From positions 1 to 14,409 of the forward strand of contig JBBSEZ010000253.1 in the NCBI GenBank assembly GCA_038239195.1: a stretch of 14,409 bases of DNA, in the 5' to 3' direction. Shown one piece after another: positions 1-7,181 of this stretch. This stretch comes from JBBSEZ01 sp038239195 (GTDB lineage: Bacteria > Planctomycetota > Planctomycetia > Gemmatales > Gemmataceae). The notes beneath the pieces are model-generated. The model was not told the DNA's origin and did no database searches. It saw only the letters and a program-made list of their open reading frames with translations. Position 1 is the stretch's first letter; each line of letters opens with the position of its first letter. The translations under genes were made by a program, and so were the position numbers.

Positions 1-1
1 C

Positions 2-121
2 AGCACGGCGTTGAACGGGGATTGGGACCACTTTTTCACGTTCCGCATCGAGCAGGAAACCCAACGCCTCCACCCCCATCGCGGCCTGTTGGAGGCTGTT
101 TCATGGCCCATGGCGGTCTAG
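2..121 (+). pseudogene. C-terminal end of a probable transposase, cut by the window edge
   Basis: An open frame enters from the left edge and stops with TAG at 119-121. Its 39 visible residues include the pattern NGDWDHFFTFRIEQE followed by QRLHPHR. A tryptophan-rich segment, then an RIEQE-type helix and a short tail, resembles my memory of the C-terminus of ISKra4-like transposases, which are common in planctomycetes. That family call is recognition from memory and not proven. No catalytic residue is visible because only the tail is in the window. The following frame (174-746) appears to be cut on its 5' side close to here, which fits an insertion sequence ending around 125-145. I could not identify its terminal inverted repeat. 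It may be an intact element continuing to the left, so calling it broken is provisional. Confidence 0.4.
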
Positions 122-173
122 CGGACGGCCGGTTGCGCCCGATGTTATCTCGCTTCACTTCATCGATCCCAAC

Positions 174-746
174 TTGCTTGTCGAGGCACTGTCGTTCGAG
201 GGGGACGCGGCGAGGTTCGCCCTTGCCACCCAGACGGCTGTAGCGCTCGGCCAAGGCGGGCTACAGATCGAGGTGCGGCAGGGAAACATTCTGACGACAT
301 ATGAGCGACAGTCCGACACCCCGCACATCTTCTTTATCGACCTACTGGGTATCTGCGCGTTCGGAGAATACGTCGAGCGGTTTGGGGACATGTTCCAGGC
401 TCTGACGATCCGCGAGGGGGACTGCGTGATCATCACCAGCTACCTCGCCGCCCGTGTGGGCTGGCCCCGGGTGTATGAGACATTTGACGGAGAATTCCTT
501 CTCCTGGGAGCGGCCACCGATGCTGAGAAAAAAGCCTGCTACAGGAGGCACCACCCCTCGTTCACACTTTATCGGGCCCTGCGCCGTGTAGACCTTGAAG
601 ACACGCTCGCTCTCAGGTGTTTCGGAGGAATATCCTATCGAAGCAGATCATCGATGGGGGTTTTTGGCTACACCGTGGAGGCCGGTGCCACCCAGTTCGG
701 CGACTTCGCCCACAACAACCCTTGGCACACGGCCGTCTACGGGTGA
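174..746 (+). pseudogene. 5'-truncated methyltransferase-like protein
   Basis: The 190-codon frame can only start at a TTG with no Shine-Dalgarno, and the same frame stays open upstream with protein-like sequence (DVISLHFIDPNLL), so it is probably the C-terminal part of a longer gene whose 5' end was lost next to the transposase remnant. The visible part looks like the second half of a Rossmann-type methyltransferase: a strand and acidic stretch LHFIDPN, then IEVRQGNIL, a motif-IV-like strand PHIFFIDLLG, and a following strand GDCVIITSYLAARVGW. No SAM-binding glycine loop is present because the N-terminal half is missing. It ends 3 bp before the stop of the convergent radical SAM gene. The family is uncertain. 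A distant link to the TcmP-like proteins that accompany three-Cys-motif genes was considered but not supported. Base composition looks less GC-rich than in the genes right of 7 kb. Confidence 0.5.
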
Positions 747-749
747 CCT

Positions 750-2306
750 CTACTCTGGGTCGTACCCTGCGAACACCTCTCGAAACGCTTGCGACACCCT
801 ACCACCGCCGCCCAGATTGAAGCTCGCCGACCGCACCTTGGCGTTGATCCGCCACATCAGCCCCTCCAGCGCATAGTAGTCGCGAGCGGATAGCCCCTCG
901 TACTTCCGCCGGTTGTAGTCGAGGAACGGCAGCAGTTTGCCGTTGAGGTGCTGGAAGTCGAACCCCTTCTCTCCCTCCATGTACTCGCGGTACATCTCGA
1001 ACATGGGCGTGCTGGGGACGGGGGTGAACAACATCGGGATCACCGACCCCACCCGGCTGGAGGCGAAAACGAGCGTGTCGTAAACCGCCTGTAAGTCCTC
1101 GTCGGGCAGTCCGAACAGCACGAAGCAGTTGATGTCCTGGCAGTGCAGCTTGTAGCCGGCCTCGGCCGCGTTCTCCAGGGCGTAGAAGAACTTGTCCATG
1201 TTCGTGTGGGTCCGGTCCCACCTCTTCTGCATGTTGACGTTGACCGTCTCCAGCGGAAGGTAGAGCCGCTTGAAGCCCGCGCGCCGCATTAGCCGGACGA
1301 CGTCCGGGTGTAGCAGGCGCACCTCGATCCCCTCCGGGGCGTGCAGTTCAATCCCATCCAGGTCCGGGTCGTCGGCGATCCGCTGAATAAGGTCGGTGAA
1401 GTTGGTCTTACCCAGCAGCAGGTTGTCCTCGTAGAAGCAGAACTCGCGGATGCCGCGCGCGAACCAGTGCTTCACCTCATCGTACGCGCTGCCGAACTCG
1501 CGGACCCAGACCCGCCGCCCCTCGTTGAGCACGTTCGCGGCGCAGTAGCCGCACTTGAACGGACAGCCGCGGCTCGTAGTGAGGATGGTATAATCGGGCA
1601 GCCGGCCTCCCGGCTCGGGCTCCCCCGTGCCGTCTTCCCGGTACAGGTCCAGGTACAGGGGCAGTGGGTTTGCGTCCGGGATGGTGGCTGAGACGATGAT
1701 GTCGCGGCGCTGCTGGTCCGGGTTGAGCGGGTCCAACTCGCGGCCTTGAATGTGCAGGGGGGCCCGCAGGCCCAGGCGGGCGATTGCGTGCTCGGGGGCG
1801 AGGGTCGGGTAGATGCCGCCGACCCGGATGACCGCCTTGGGGAAGACCTCCCGGCAAACGGCAATGACGTCGCGAGTGCTCTCCCACCAGTAGGTCATGA
1901 TCGACGAGATCCAGATCTCGTCCGGCTCGGGGAAGGCGACGGTGTCGAAGAGCGACTCCCGGGCGGACCGATTCCGCAACTGGATGGTCCTCAGCCGCTT
2001 CCGCAGTTCATCGGCGGGGAGCCCGAAGCAGTACTCGATCTTCTCGTCCTCGGCCGGCTGGAAGCCGGACCACCGCGGCGGCACGTACTCCTCTGTCGAG
2101 CACAGCTTGCGGACCTTCCGCATCTTCTTGGCGACGGTGCGCTTCTCGTTGGCCGCGTCCAGGCAATCGACGAGCTTGAGCACGTAGCCCATGTTGCGCA
2201 GCCAGGACGCGACCCGGAGCAGCCCGTAGGGCAGGCTCCAGTGGGCCCAGTACTGCGTGTCGTACACGGGCGGACTAATCAACAATGCGGAGCGGCGACG
2301 GTCCAA
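750..2306 (-). CDS. Radical SAM protein with N-terminal B12-binding-like domain
   Basis: This 518-residue protein has the layout of the B12-binding-domain radical SAM superfamily. The N-terminal ~190 residues form a Rossmann-like domain (LLISPP, PYGLLRVASWL, EIWISS, VIRVGGIYPTLAPEHA). The radical SAM barrel begins at about residue 240 with the cluster motif CPFKCGYC (cysteines 248, 252, 255), which should hold the [4Fe-4S] that cleaves S-adenosylmethionine. The cobalamin motif DxHxxG is absent, so B12 binding is doubtful. The substrate is unknown. I chose the TTG at 2304-2306 because AGAGGTG lies about eight bases before it and homology to the upstream paralogue begins there. A longer start at 2354 would overlap that gene by 80 bp. 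It is the last gene of a three-gene operon with the cysteine-less paralogue and the ATPase, overlapping the former by 32 bp. The radical SAM call is firm; the reaction is not known. Confidence 0.88.
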   Translation of the reverse strand: MDRRRSALLISPPVYDTQYWAHWSLPYGLLRVASWLRNMGYVLKLVDCLDAANEKRTVAKKMRKVRKLCSTEEYVPPRWSGFQPAEDEKIEYCFGLPADELRKRLRTIQLRNRSARESLFDTVAFPEPDEIWISSIMTYWWESTRDVIAVCREVFPKAVIRVGGIYPTLAPEHAIARLGLRAPLHIQGRELDPLNPDQQRRDIIVSATIPDANPLPLYLDLYREDGTGEPEPGGRLPDYTILTTSRGCPFKCGYCAANVLNEGRRVWVREFGSAYDEVKHWFARGIREFCFYEDNLLLGKTNFTDLIQRIADDPDLDGIELHAPEGIEVRLLHPDVVRLMRRAGFKRLYLPLETVNVNMQKRWDRTHTNMDKFFYALENAAEAGYKLHCQDINCFVLFGLPDEDLQAVYDTLVFASSRVGSVIPMLFTPVPSTPMFEMYREYMEGEKGFDFQHLNGKLLPFLDYNRRKYEGLSARDYYALEGLMWRINAKVRSASFNLGGGGRVSQAFREVFAGYDPE

Positions 2307-3612
2307 GTTTCCACACCTCTCTGCGGAGGCTCTCCCGCAACATCTGGGCGCCAAGGGTCCCTTTCAGGAAATCGAACGACCCGTCCCGAATCTTCTCGTT
2401 CAGGAACGCGCCCATGCGGTAGAGGTCATGATACTCCCCCCGCGTGATCCCGTTCAGCTCCGCGAAGGGAAAGAAGTGCGGGGACCACTCCCGGTGGGGG
2501 ACCGCGGCCAGGTATCGTTCGTTCTCGCGGTGCTCGGGGCTGCCTGGGGTAGGGGAGTATGGCTTGAAAATCAGGCCCTCCAGGTGGTTGAGGACCTCGA
2601 AGCTCCGCGATACGATCTGCTCCAACTGGTCGCCCGGGCGGCCTATCCACACGAACCCGCTCAGGCGGTTGTCTGCGTCCTTCAGCCCTGCTTCCCGCAG
2701 GTAGGCCCTCGCCTTCCGATACGCCTGCACGTCCAGCTCCCGGCCTGCGTCCGCCTCCTCAAAGTGGGCCACCGCGACCTGTTTGTCGGCGATGACGCGG
2801 GCGACCGCTGGGGTGACTTTCGCCGGGTCCAGGCCGCAGATGAAGTGGTAGCGAAGGTGCCTGTGCAAGTCCTTCGTCTTCTCGAAGATCTCCAGCAGAG
2901 GGCCGCCGTCGTCCTTGCAAAGGTCCTCCTCAAAGAACGTGAACTGCAGCACCCCCCTTTCGACCGCCGCCTGTACTTCGGCCACCGCCGCATCCGGTCT
3001 AAGTTGGAGCGCGACGAACGGCGGGCACTTGTCCCCGTACAGGTCGAACGCCCCCGGCTCGTCGCGCAGGTCGGGGGGCCTGGTGACAACGTAGTCGGCG
3101 GCGCAGGCCTCCGCGGCGTGTTTCGTCATGAGGCGTGCATACTGGCCCAGGAGGATGACCTCGGCGCCTTCCAGCGTCTGACGCACGACGCGGCACACCT
3201 CGGCCACGCTCTCGTACCAGTAACTGCACAGGGAGCCTATCCAGACCTGGGTCGGCCTCTTTTCCCCGCCTTCCTTCTGAAGCAACGTCAGTTGCTTCGC
3301 GACGTCCCCGTACGACGTCCCGAACCTCCGCATGGGGTAGCGTTCGCCCTTGACGCTGTAGTAGCGACGGTCCCTCGGCAGCCAGTCCTCCTTCACCTTC
3401 CCGCTTTCGTCGGGCTTCATGCAGTCCAACAGTTCGACGCCGCACCCCACCTGGGACCTCAGCCGGGAGGCGAGTTTGAGCAGGTCGAGCGGCTGGTTCC
3501 AGCGCAGCCAACTGTACCGGGCCTCCTCGACCGGGGGGTTGACGAGGAGGACCCGATCCTTCTGCCGGACGTGCTTGGAGAGCAGGGCTTGCGCGGTGAT
3601 GACTTTACTCAT
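2275..3612 (-). CDS. Cysteine-less radical-SAM-like protein, paralogue of the downstream enzyme
   Basis: This 445-residue protein aligns with the radical SAM protein encoded next to it. Shared blocks include the N-terminal VLLVNPPV and PLDLLKLASRL, the second Rossmann half QVWIGSLCSYWYESVAEVCR, the barrel strand GVLQFTFFEEDL (against GIREFCFYEDNL), SPTPGSPEHRENERY and the C-terminal LNEKIRDGSF. Where the partner has CPFKCGYC, this protein has a shortened stretch around residues 195-210 (CPPFVALQLRPDAAV) with no CX3CX2C, so it should not be able to ligate the SAM-cleaving cluster. It is probably a non-catalytic subunit, for example a substrate-binding or regulatory partner of the active paralogue. 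That role is inferred. The ATG at 3612 overlaps the ATPase stop within ATGAGTAA, implying translational coupling. The frame is intact, so the cysteine loss looks like established divergence and not gene decay. Confidence 0.82.
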   Translation of the reverse strand: MSKVITAQALLSKHVRQKDRVLLVNPPVEEARYSWLRWNQPLDLLKLASRLRSQVGCGVELLDCMKPDESGKVKEDWLPRDRRYYSVKGERYPMRRFGTSYGDVAKQLTLLQKEGGEKRPTQVWIGSLCSYWYESVAEVCRVVRQTLEGAEVILLGQYARLMTKHAAEACAADYVVTRPPDLRDEPGAFDLYGDKCPPFVALQLRPDAAVAEVQAAVERGVLQFTFFEEDLCKDDGGPLLEIFEKTKDLHRHLRYHFICGLDPAKVTPAVARVIADKQVAVAHFEEADAGRELDVQAYRKARAYLREAGLKDADNRLSGFVWIGRPGDQLEQIVSRSFEVLNHLEGLIFKPYSPTPGSPEHRENERYLAAVPHREWSPHFFPFAELNGITRGEYHDLYRMGAFLNEKIRDGSFDFLKGTLGAQMLRESLRREVWKLGPSPLRIVD

Positions 3613-5590
3613 CGGAGTAGCTGCTGAAGGCCAGGAGCCGCAGGGCCAGGTCCATCATTCGGTCCGGGTTGTTGTCCGCGGCCTCCTTGGCGAGTACCCA
3701 CGCGAGGGCCGTCCGCAAGAAGCCGCGCTCGTCCATCTGTAGCTTCACCGGATGGCCCCAGTTAACGAGCACCACTCCTTCCTTCAGGTCTACCTCCGCG
3801 ATCGGCTGGTCCGGATCGCCCTTCTTGGGGACCACCTCGAAGCGCCGGTCGAAGAGGAGTAGCGACCACTGCCACTCCCGCCGTGCCGTATCGAGCCGGA
3901 TCTGCTCGCCACAGTAATCGATCTCCGCCTGCTCGGGCAAGTTCGATGTGGGGACCACCACCAGGCCGCCCACCCGGGTCGGCGGCCCGAGGTCCATTGG
4001 TCGAGCAGAGGCAAGCCCGTTGACGTGTGATCGCTTCGACTTGAGCATCGCGCGGAGCAGGCCGCCGGTCGTCCCCCCCTGGGCGATCAACTGCGTGATC
4101 GCGGCCGAAACGTCTTCAAGGGCGCGTCGCCGGGAGGTCGCTTTGCCGAGGACGTCGGCCAGGGCGGATCGAACCTGGCTGCGCCGGAGGACGGCGGCGA
4201 TGACGCGGCGGAGGTGTCCGCCCACCCGCTCCCCCTCGCCGATCAGATGCCGCCGAAGGATTTTGAAGTGTTCGCTCTCCTCGTAAAAGCTCTCCCGCCC
4301 CGGGTTAAGAGTGTCCACGGCGTCGAGCCCAGCGAGCACGTTGACCTCTCCGGTGATCTGGCTCAGGGCCGCCCGGTCCGCGCCAGTCAGCAACGACTCA
4401 GCCCCCAGAAAGCCTGGGTCGCCAATCGACACGCCCCGAACGCGGATCGACACGCCGCGATATTCGGCGGGGAAGACGATGCCCTCATACCCGAGGATGA
4501 AACCGACGGCTTTCAGCCCCCCTTCGTCGATGTTGAGTTCGATGAGCATGTCGGCGTGTGCGGCGGGCGCCCCCGGTTCCAGGGGGTAAACGGGCCGGCG
4601 AAGGGTCGTTGCGGACTCGCCGTGCTTGACTTCCAGTTGAGTAAGGGGAGGTTGGCCGGGGGTCGATAGTAATTTCACGATGGCCTGGTCCGCGGTGTCG
4701 GCGGGGGCCCCATAAGGCAGAGGCGCGCACCGGGAGAGGTGCCACAAGAGCTGCGCGTAACCGCTCCGGCTGCTCACGTTGCGGACAGGGCCCTTCCGCC
4801 TGTCGGCCCGCAACTCCCTGCGCACAAAAGGCTTAAGTTGTTCGGCGGTGATGGACGACCCCGCAGGGCCTTCGCTCGCGACGCGCTCGAACACTTCAAT
4901 CGTGGCGAACTCATCCAGCTTTTCGAGGTCCGCATTGTCCGCGAGCCGCAGAAGTTCGCGGAAATCGAGCGTCGCTCGGAAGGCCAGGCCCGCGCAATCC
5001 ACCCGCACAGTGACCGTCACCGGGCCGACGCCCTCGGCGAAGGTAAGCCTCGTCCGCTTTCGGTTCCAGTGGTAGTCGCGCGTCTCCTCCAGTTTGCGGC
5101 CCCGGCTTCCTGCCTTCCGCGCCTCGCAGGAAAGCCGCGGGAGCAGCAGGTCGTTTGGGATGGGGACGCCAAGGAGCGAGGCTACGTCAAGTGAGGGCGT
5201 GCCGTCAGCGACTTCTGCAACGCACTCGAACGCCCGAGCCGCGCCTGATTCTACGGTGAGCTGGTCGCAGTACCGGGCCAAAGCGAGAAAGCCGATTCCC
5301 TTACTCCCAATGCGCTGCCGGCCCTTCCGAGTGCGGTCGCCCGCCCACCGCCGACTCCCCCCACCAATCCTCGTAAAGTCGTTCCGGAACTCGAAAGGCG
5401 TCATCCCCTGGCCGTCGTCGGACACCGCGACCGATGAAAAATCGTCCGCGAAGGCGACTCGCACCACGTCCGCATCGGCGTCGAAAGCGTTGCTAATCAG
5501 TTCTTTAAGGGCCTTCACGAAGGGCTTGTAGGCCCCCGACAGCTCGCGAAGTATCGACGGGTCTATGCCACCCAAGCGCATCCCGTCCAT
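3605..5590 (-). CDS. GHKL (Hsp90/MORC-like) ATPase
   Basis: This 661-residue protein starts with a Bergerat-fold ATPase domain: the N-box ELISNAFDADA (residues 30-40, with E30 and N34 in the catalytic and Mg positions), the DxGxG box SDDGQGM (57-63), and the glycine lid IGSKGIGFLA (94-103). Proteins of the Hsp90, MutL and MORC class use this fold as an ATP-driven dimer clamp. The middle region (about 180-480) is unlike anything I can name. A putative paraMORC-like C-terminus contains VLVNWGHPV and a helical tail ending at residue 661. It is not a histidine kinase, since no H-box or transmembrane segments are visible. It is the first gene of a three-gene operon, followed without a gap by the two radical-SAM-like genes, so it probably remodels or clamps a target on which they act. 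The ATG at 5590 has only a weak GAG upstream; a second ATG three codons later is possible. Confidence 0.85.
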   Translation of the reverse strand: MDGMRLGGIDPSILRELSGAYKPFVKALKELISNAFDADADVVRVAFADDFSSVAVSDDGQGMTPFEFRNDFTRIGGGSRRWAGDRTRKGRQRIGSKGIGFLALARYCDQLTVESGAARAFECVAEVADGTPSLDVASLLGVPIPNDLLLPRLSCEARKAGSRGRKLEETRDYHWNRKRTRLTFAEGVGPVTVTVRVDCAGLAFRATLDFRELLRLADNADLEKLDEFATIEVFERVASEGPAGSSITAEQLKPFVRRELRADRRKGPVRNVSSRSGYAQLLWHLSRCAPLPYGAPADTADQAIVKLLSTPGQPPLTQLEVKHGESATTLRRPVYPLEPGAPAAHADMLIELNIDEGGLKAVGFILGYEGIVFPAEYRGVSIRVRGVSIGDPGFLGAESLLTGADRAALSQITGEVNVLAGLDAVDTLNPGRESFYEESEHFKILRRHLIGEGERVGGHLRRVIAAVLRRSQVRSALADVLGKATSRRRALEDVSAAITQLIAQGGTTGGLLRAMLKSKRSHVNGLASARPMDLGPPTRVGGLVVVPTSNLPEQAEIDYCGEQIRLDTARREWQWSLLLFDRRFEVVPKKGDPDQPIAEVDLKEGVVLVNWGHPVKLQMDERGFLRTALAWVLAKEAADNNPDRMMDLALRLLAFSSYSDE

Positions 5591-6029
5591 CGGTATCTCG
5601 TCAGAAAGAGAATCTTGGGGTCAAAGAACTCGCGCAAGCACCTCTGGATCATGGCCTTGGGCCGGACTGGAACGCCGGCTTCCGTTCGTCCCGTAGGGAC
5701 CATCCGCCCCTTCGGTGCGATGCGTCGCTATCGTTGTACGCATCCACCCGTCGGCGGGAAGATCGCCACCGGCTACTTTTTCAGCCCGAGCAACACCGAG
5801 CGACCTGCTGTTGCTCAGGTCCGAACCGAACAGTCGCACGAATAAACTGTGACATTGGGGATTCATGAACAATTGTAACATCACATATCTCGCATTCAAG
5901 GGCTGTCTGGGGTTGCCCACAAGCGACCCAGCAACTTGGGTAGGCTTTGCGGGTTGGTCTTGCAGACTTTGCCGGCTGGGGGAATACTTCCGGGAACGAG
6001 AAGTGGCCCTCGCAGCGGGGCACCCGGCT

Positions 6030-6038
6030 TGCTATAAT
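6030..6038 (+). promoter_or_regulatory. Extended -10 promoter (TGCTATAAT)
   Basis: The sequence TGCTATAAT matches the extended -10 consensus TGnTATAAT exactly, in an otherwise GC-rich region. No good -35 hexamer lies 17 bp upstream, which is usual for extended -10 promoters. It is about 45 bases before the ATG of the DUF5131-like fragment at 6083, and it would also transcribe the DUF4365 module downstream. No equivalent box is kept in front of the intact DUF5131 gene at 7182. Confidence 0.5.
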
Positions 6039-6047
6039 AAACAAACG

Positions 6048-6141
6048 TCCATCATTCCGTCTCTCCGGTCGGAGCCAGTCGCATGAGCCAGCACTCCCAG
6101 ATCGAATGGGCCGACGCCACCTTGGGCCCCGTCTACGGCCC
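6048..6141 (+). pseudogene. Truncated 5' end of a DUF5131 gene (duplicate of the start of the 7182 gene)
   Basis: From about 6048 the leader and first ~19 codons closely match the leader and start of the intact DUF5131 gene at 7182. Both begin MSQHSQIEW; this copy continues ADATLGPVYG where the intact gene has TDATWNPVRG. I count about 50 of 57 identical bases in the first 19 codons, and the preceding GGAGCCA box is shared. Similarity then stops before the first cluster cysteine. The frame runs on to 6277 through unrelated sequence, giving a 64-codon chimeric frame that overlaps the DUF4365 start, so it is not a functional DUF5131. It marks the left border of the DUF4365 module. Confidence 0.75.
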
Positions 6142-6202
6142 GGCGATGTCTCGCTCGGGCCTGGCTCGTTCTCCAGGCGTCGCAGCGAGCCGCCATTTCG
6201 GG

Positions 6203-6208
6203 TATGAT
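6203..6208 (+). promoter_or_regulatory. Possible -10 element (TATGAT) before the DUF4365 gene
   Basis: TATGAT matches five of six bases of the -10 consensus and lies 20 bp before the ATG at 6229. I found no recognisable -35 at the right distance. It could give the module its own promoter, in addition to the extended -10 at 6030. Confidence 0.25.
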
Positions 6209-6228
6209 AGCGAGAAGGTAAGACCAGG

Positions 6229-6777
6229 ATGCCGTCCTGGCGTGCCCGCCCCGGCGAGGAGATCGCAGGCGTGTTGATCCGACCACACCGGCAGGAAGCG
6301 GTGTCCCGGGCGTACATCCACGCCATCGCGGCGCGGTGCGGCCTGGGATGCAGTTTCCGCGACTTCGACTACGGCATCGACCTGACGGTCCACGCCATCC
6401 GCCGCAAGGGGCATCGACGTGTCGAGTCGGGGTTCAACCTCGACGTCCAGGCCAAGAGCACAACCGCAGCGATCATCACGCCCTCGCACCTCCTCTACGA
6501 CATGGAGGTCAAGGCCTACGACGACCTCCGCGACCCCGAAGTAGGCTGCCCGAGGGTTCTGGTGCTCCTCCTGCTGCCAGAAGACGAATCCGCGTGGGTC
6601 GAACAAACGGAAGATTGCTTGATGCTCCGGAAGTGTGCCTACTGGGCGTCCCTTGTGGGCGCGGGCCCGACGGCGAACGCCGCAACGATCCGGGTGACCA
6701 TCCCGAGGGCGAACATCTTCTCGGTAGCCGCCCTGAACCAACTCATGGACAAGGCCCGAAAGCGAGAGCGACCATGA
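6229..6777 (+). CDS. DUF4365 family protein, nuclease-like fold
   Basis: This 182-residue protein carries the features of DUF4365: QEAVSRAYIHAIAARCG (22-38), FRDFDYGIDLTVHAI (43-57), FNLDVQAKSTT (69-79), and the later RVLVLLLLP and EQTEDCLMLRKCAYWASL. The order D51 followed by a strand with Q74-x-K76 fits the PD-(D/E)XK nuclease arrangement proposed for this family. These proteins are often found in defence-related or mobile neighbourhoods, and their substrate is unknown. Two starts are possible: ATG at 6229 after AGAAGG, or GTG at 6271 nine bases after GAGGAG. The second has the better ribosome binding site and still keeps all conserved blocks. A small hairpin (CCAGGA/TCCTGG, 6224-6240) covers the first ATG. 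The stop overlaps the next gene's ATG, so the two are co-translated. Confidence 0.8.
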   Translation: MPSWRARPGEEIAGVLIRPHRQEAVSRAYIHAIAARCGLGCSFRDFDYGIDLTVHAIRRKGHRRVESGFNLDVQAKSTTAAIITPSHLLYDMEVKAYDDLRDPEVGCPRVLVLLLLPEDESAWVEQTEDCLMLRKCAYWASLVGAGPTANAATIRVTIPRANIFSVAALNQLMDKARKRERP

Positions 6778-7124
6778 ACCGCACGGGATGGGTAGATCCC
6801 CGGATCGAGCGCGTGCGCGTGGACGACGTGCGCGCGTACCTCCTGGACCGAGGCTGGCGGTTGCAGCCGTTTCCGGGGCCCGAGCTCCTGGTCTTCGAGG
6901 GGCCGAAGGACGACGACGGCGAGCCAATCATTCAGGTGCTGCCGTCGTCGGAGCGCCTCCGCGACTACCGCATGCGAGTCGAGGACTTGATCGGCGCGCT
7001 GAGCGCGATCGAGGACCGCCCGGCGGGAGACGTGTTGACCGACGTGCTGGCGCCAAATCGGGCGAACGGTGCCGTTGGGCCGCCGACCCGCGAGGGCAAA
7101 GTCGCGACCGACGAGGGGGCGTGA
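6774..7124 (+). CDS. Hypothetical 116-residue partner of the DUF4365 protein
   Basis: The ATG at 6774 overlaps the DUF4365 stop (ATGA), which sets the start and implies coupled expression. The protein is soluble and acidic, with an N-terminal segment RVDDVRAYLLDRGW, a strand-like ELLVFEGPKDDDGEPIIQVLP and a helix MRVEDLIGALSAIED. It has no signal peptide, membrane segment or metal-binding cluster. I recognise no named family, although similar small proteins with the DVRAYLLDRGW-type start seem to occur beside DUF4365 genes. A dedicated inhibitor, immunity or accessory subunit of the nuclease-like protein is a reasonable guess from the coupling alone. The last ~15 residues look disordered. Confidence 0.7.
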   Translation: MNRTGWVDPRIERVRVDDVRAYLLDRGWRLQPFPGPELLVFEGPKDDDGEPIIQVLPSSERLRDYRMRVEDLIGALSAIEDRPAGDVLTDVLAPNRANGAVGPPTREGKVATDEGA

Positions 7125-7181
7125 TGTGAGAAGGGCGATTCCAGGCGCGTAATCCATCTTTCCTCCGCCGGAGCCATTCCC

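Larger units (their letters stand above)
5591..6228. other. 638-bp non-coding stretch with promoter and gene fragment
   Basis: I see no convincing gene here. The left part must hold the promoter of the leftward ATPase operon. Read leftward, a TTGACC hexamer is present at 5619-5624, but a matching -10 is weak. The stretch 5840-5890 is locally AT-rich. An 8-bp inverted repeat, GAGCAACA/TGTTGCTC, lies at 5788-5795 and 5809-5816 without a T tract. The right part carries an extended -10 promoter and a fragment of the start of a DUF5131 gene, listed separately. Small open frames on both strands lack ribosome binding sites and protein-like composition. Confidence 0.6.

Noticed and set aside
750..2354. 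Longer start for the radical SAM gene at 2354
   Set aside because: It adds 16 residues with no homology to the paralogue and enlarges the overlap to 80 bp. The TTG at 2304-2306 has a good Shine-Dalgarno.
2257..3627. Long + strand open frame of 456 codons opposite the cysteine-less radical-SAM-like gene
   Set aside because: It is antisense to a gene with clear paralogy on the other strand. Its composition (valine, arginine, glutamine, proline rich) is typical of a shadow frame in GC-rich DNA.
5788..5816. 8-bp inverted repeat GAGCAACA/TGTTGCTC as a terminator
   Set aside because: There is no T tract on either side in the right direction and no gene end next to it.
5849..5885. TGTGAC ... ATCACA as a CRP-like operator
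   Set aside because: The half-sites are too far apart (over 20 bp) and no gene start is suitably placed. It is probably chance in a locally AT-rich stretch.
6083..6277. 64-codon frame starting MSQHSQIEW as a separate small gene
   Set aside because: Only the first ~19 codons match DUF5131. The rest is out-of-family sequence overlapping the DUF4365 start, so it is a duplicated fragment.
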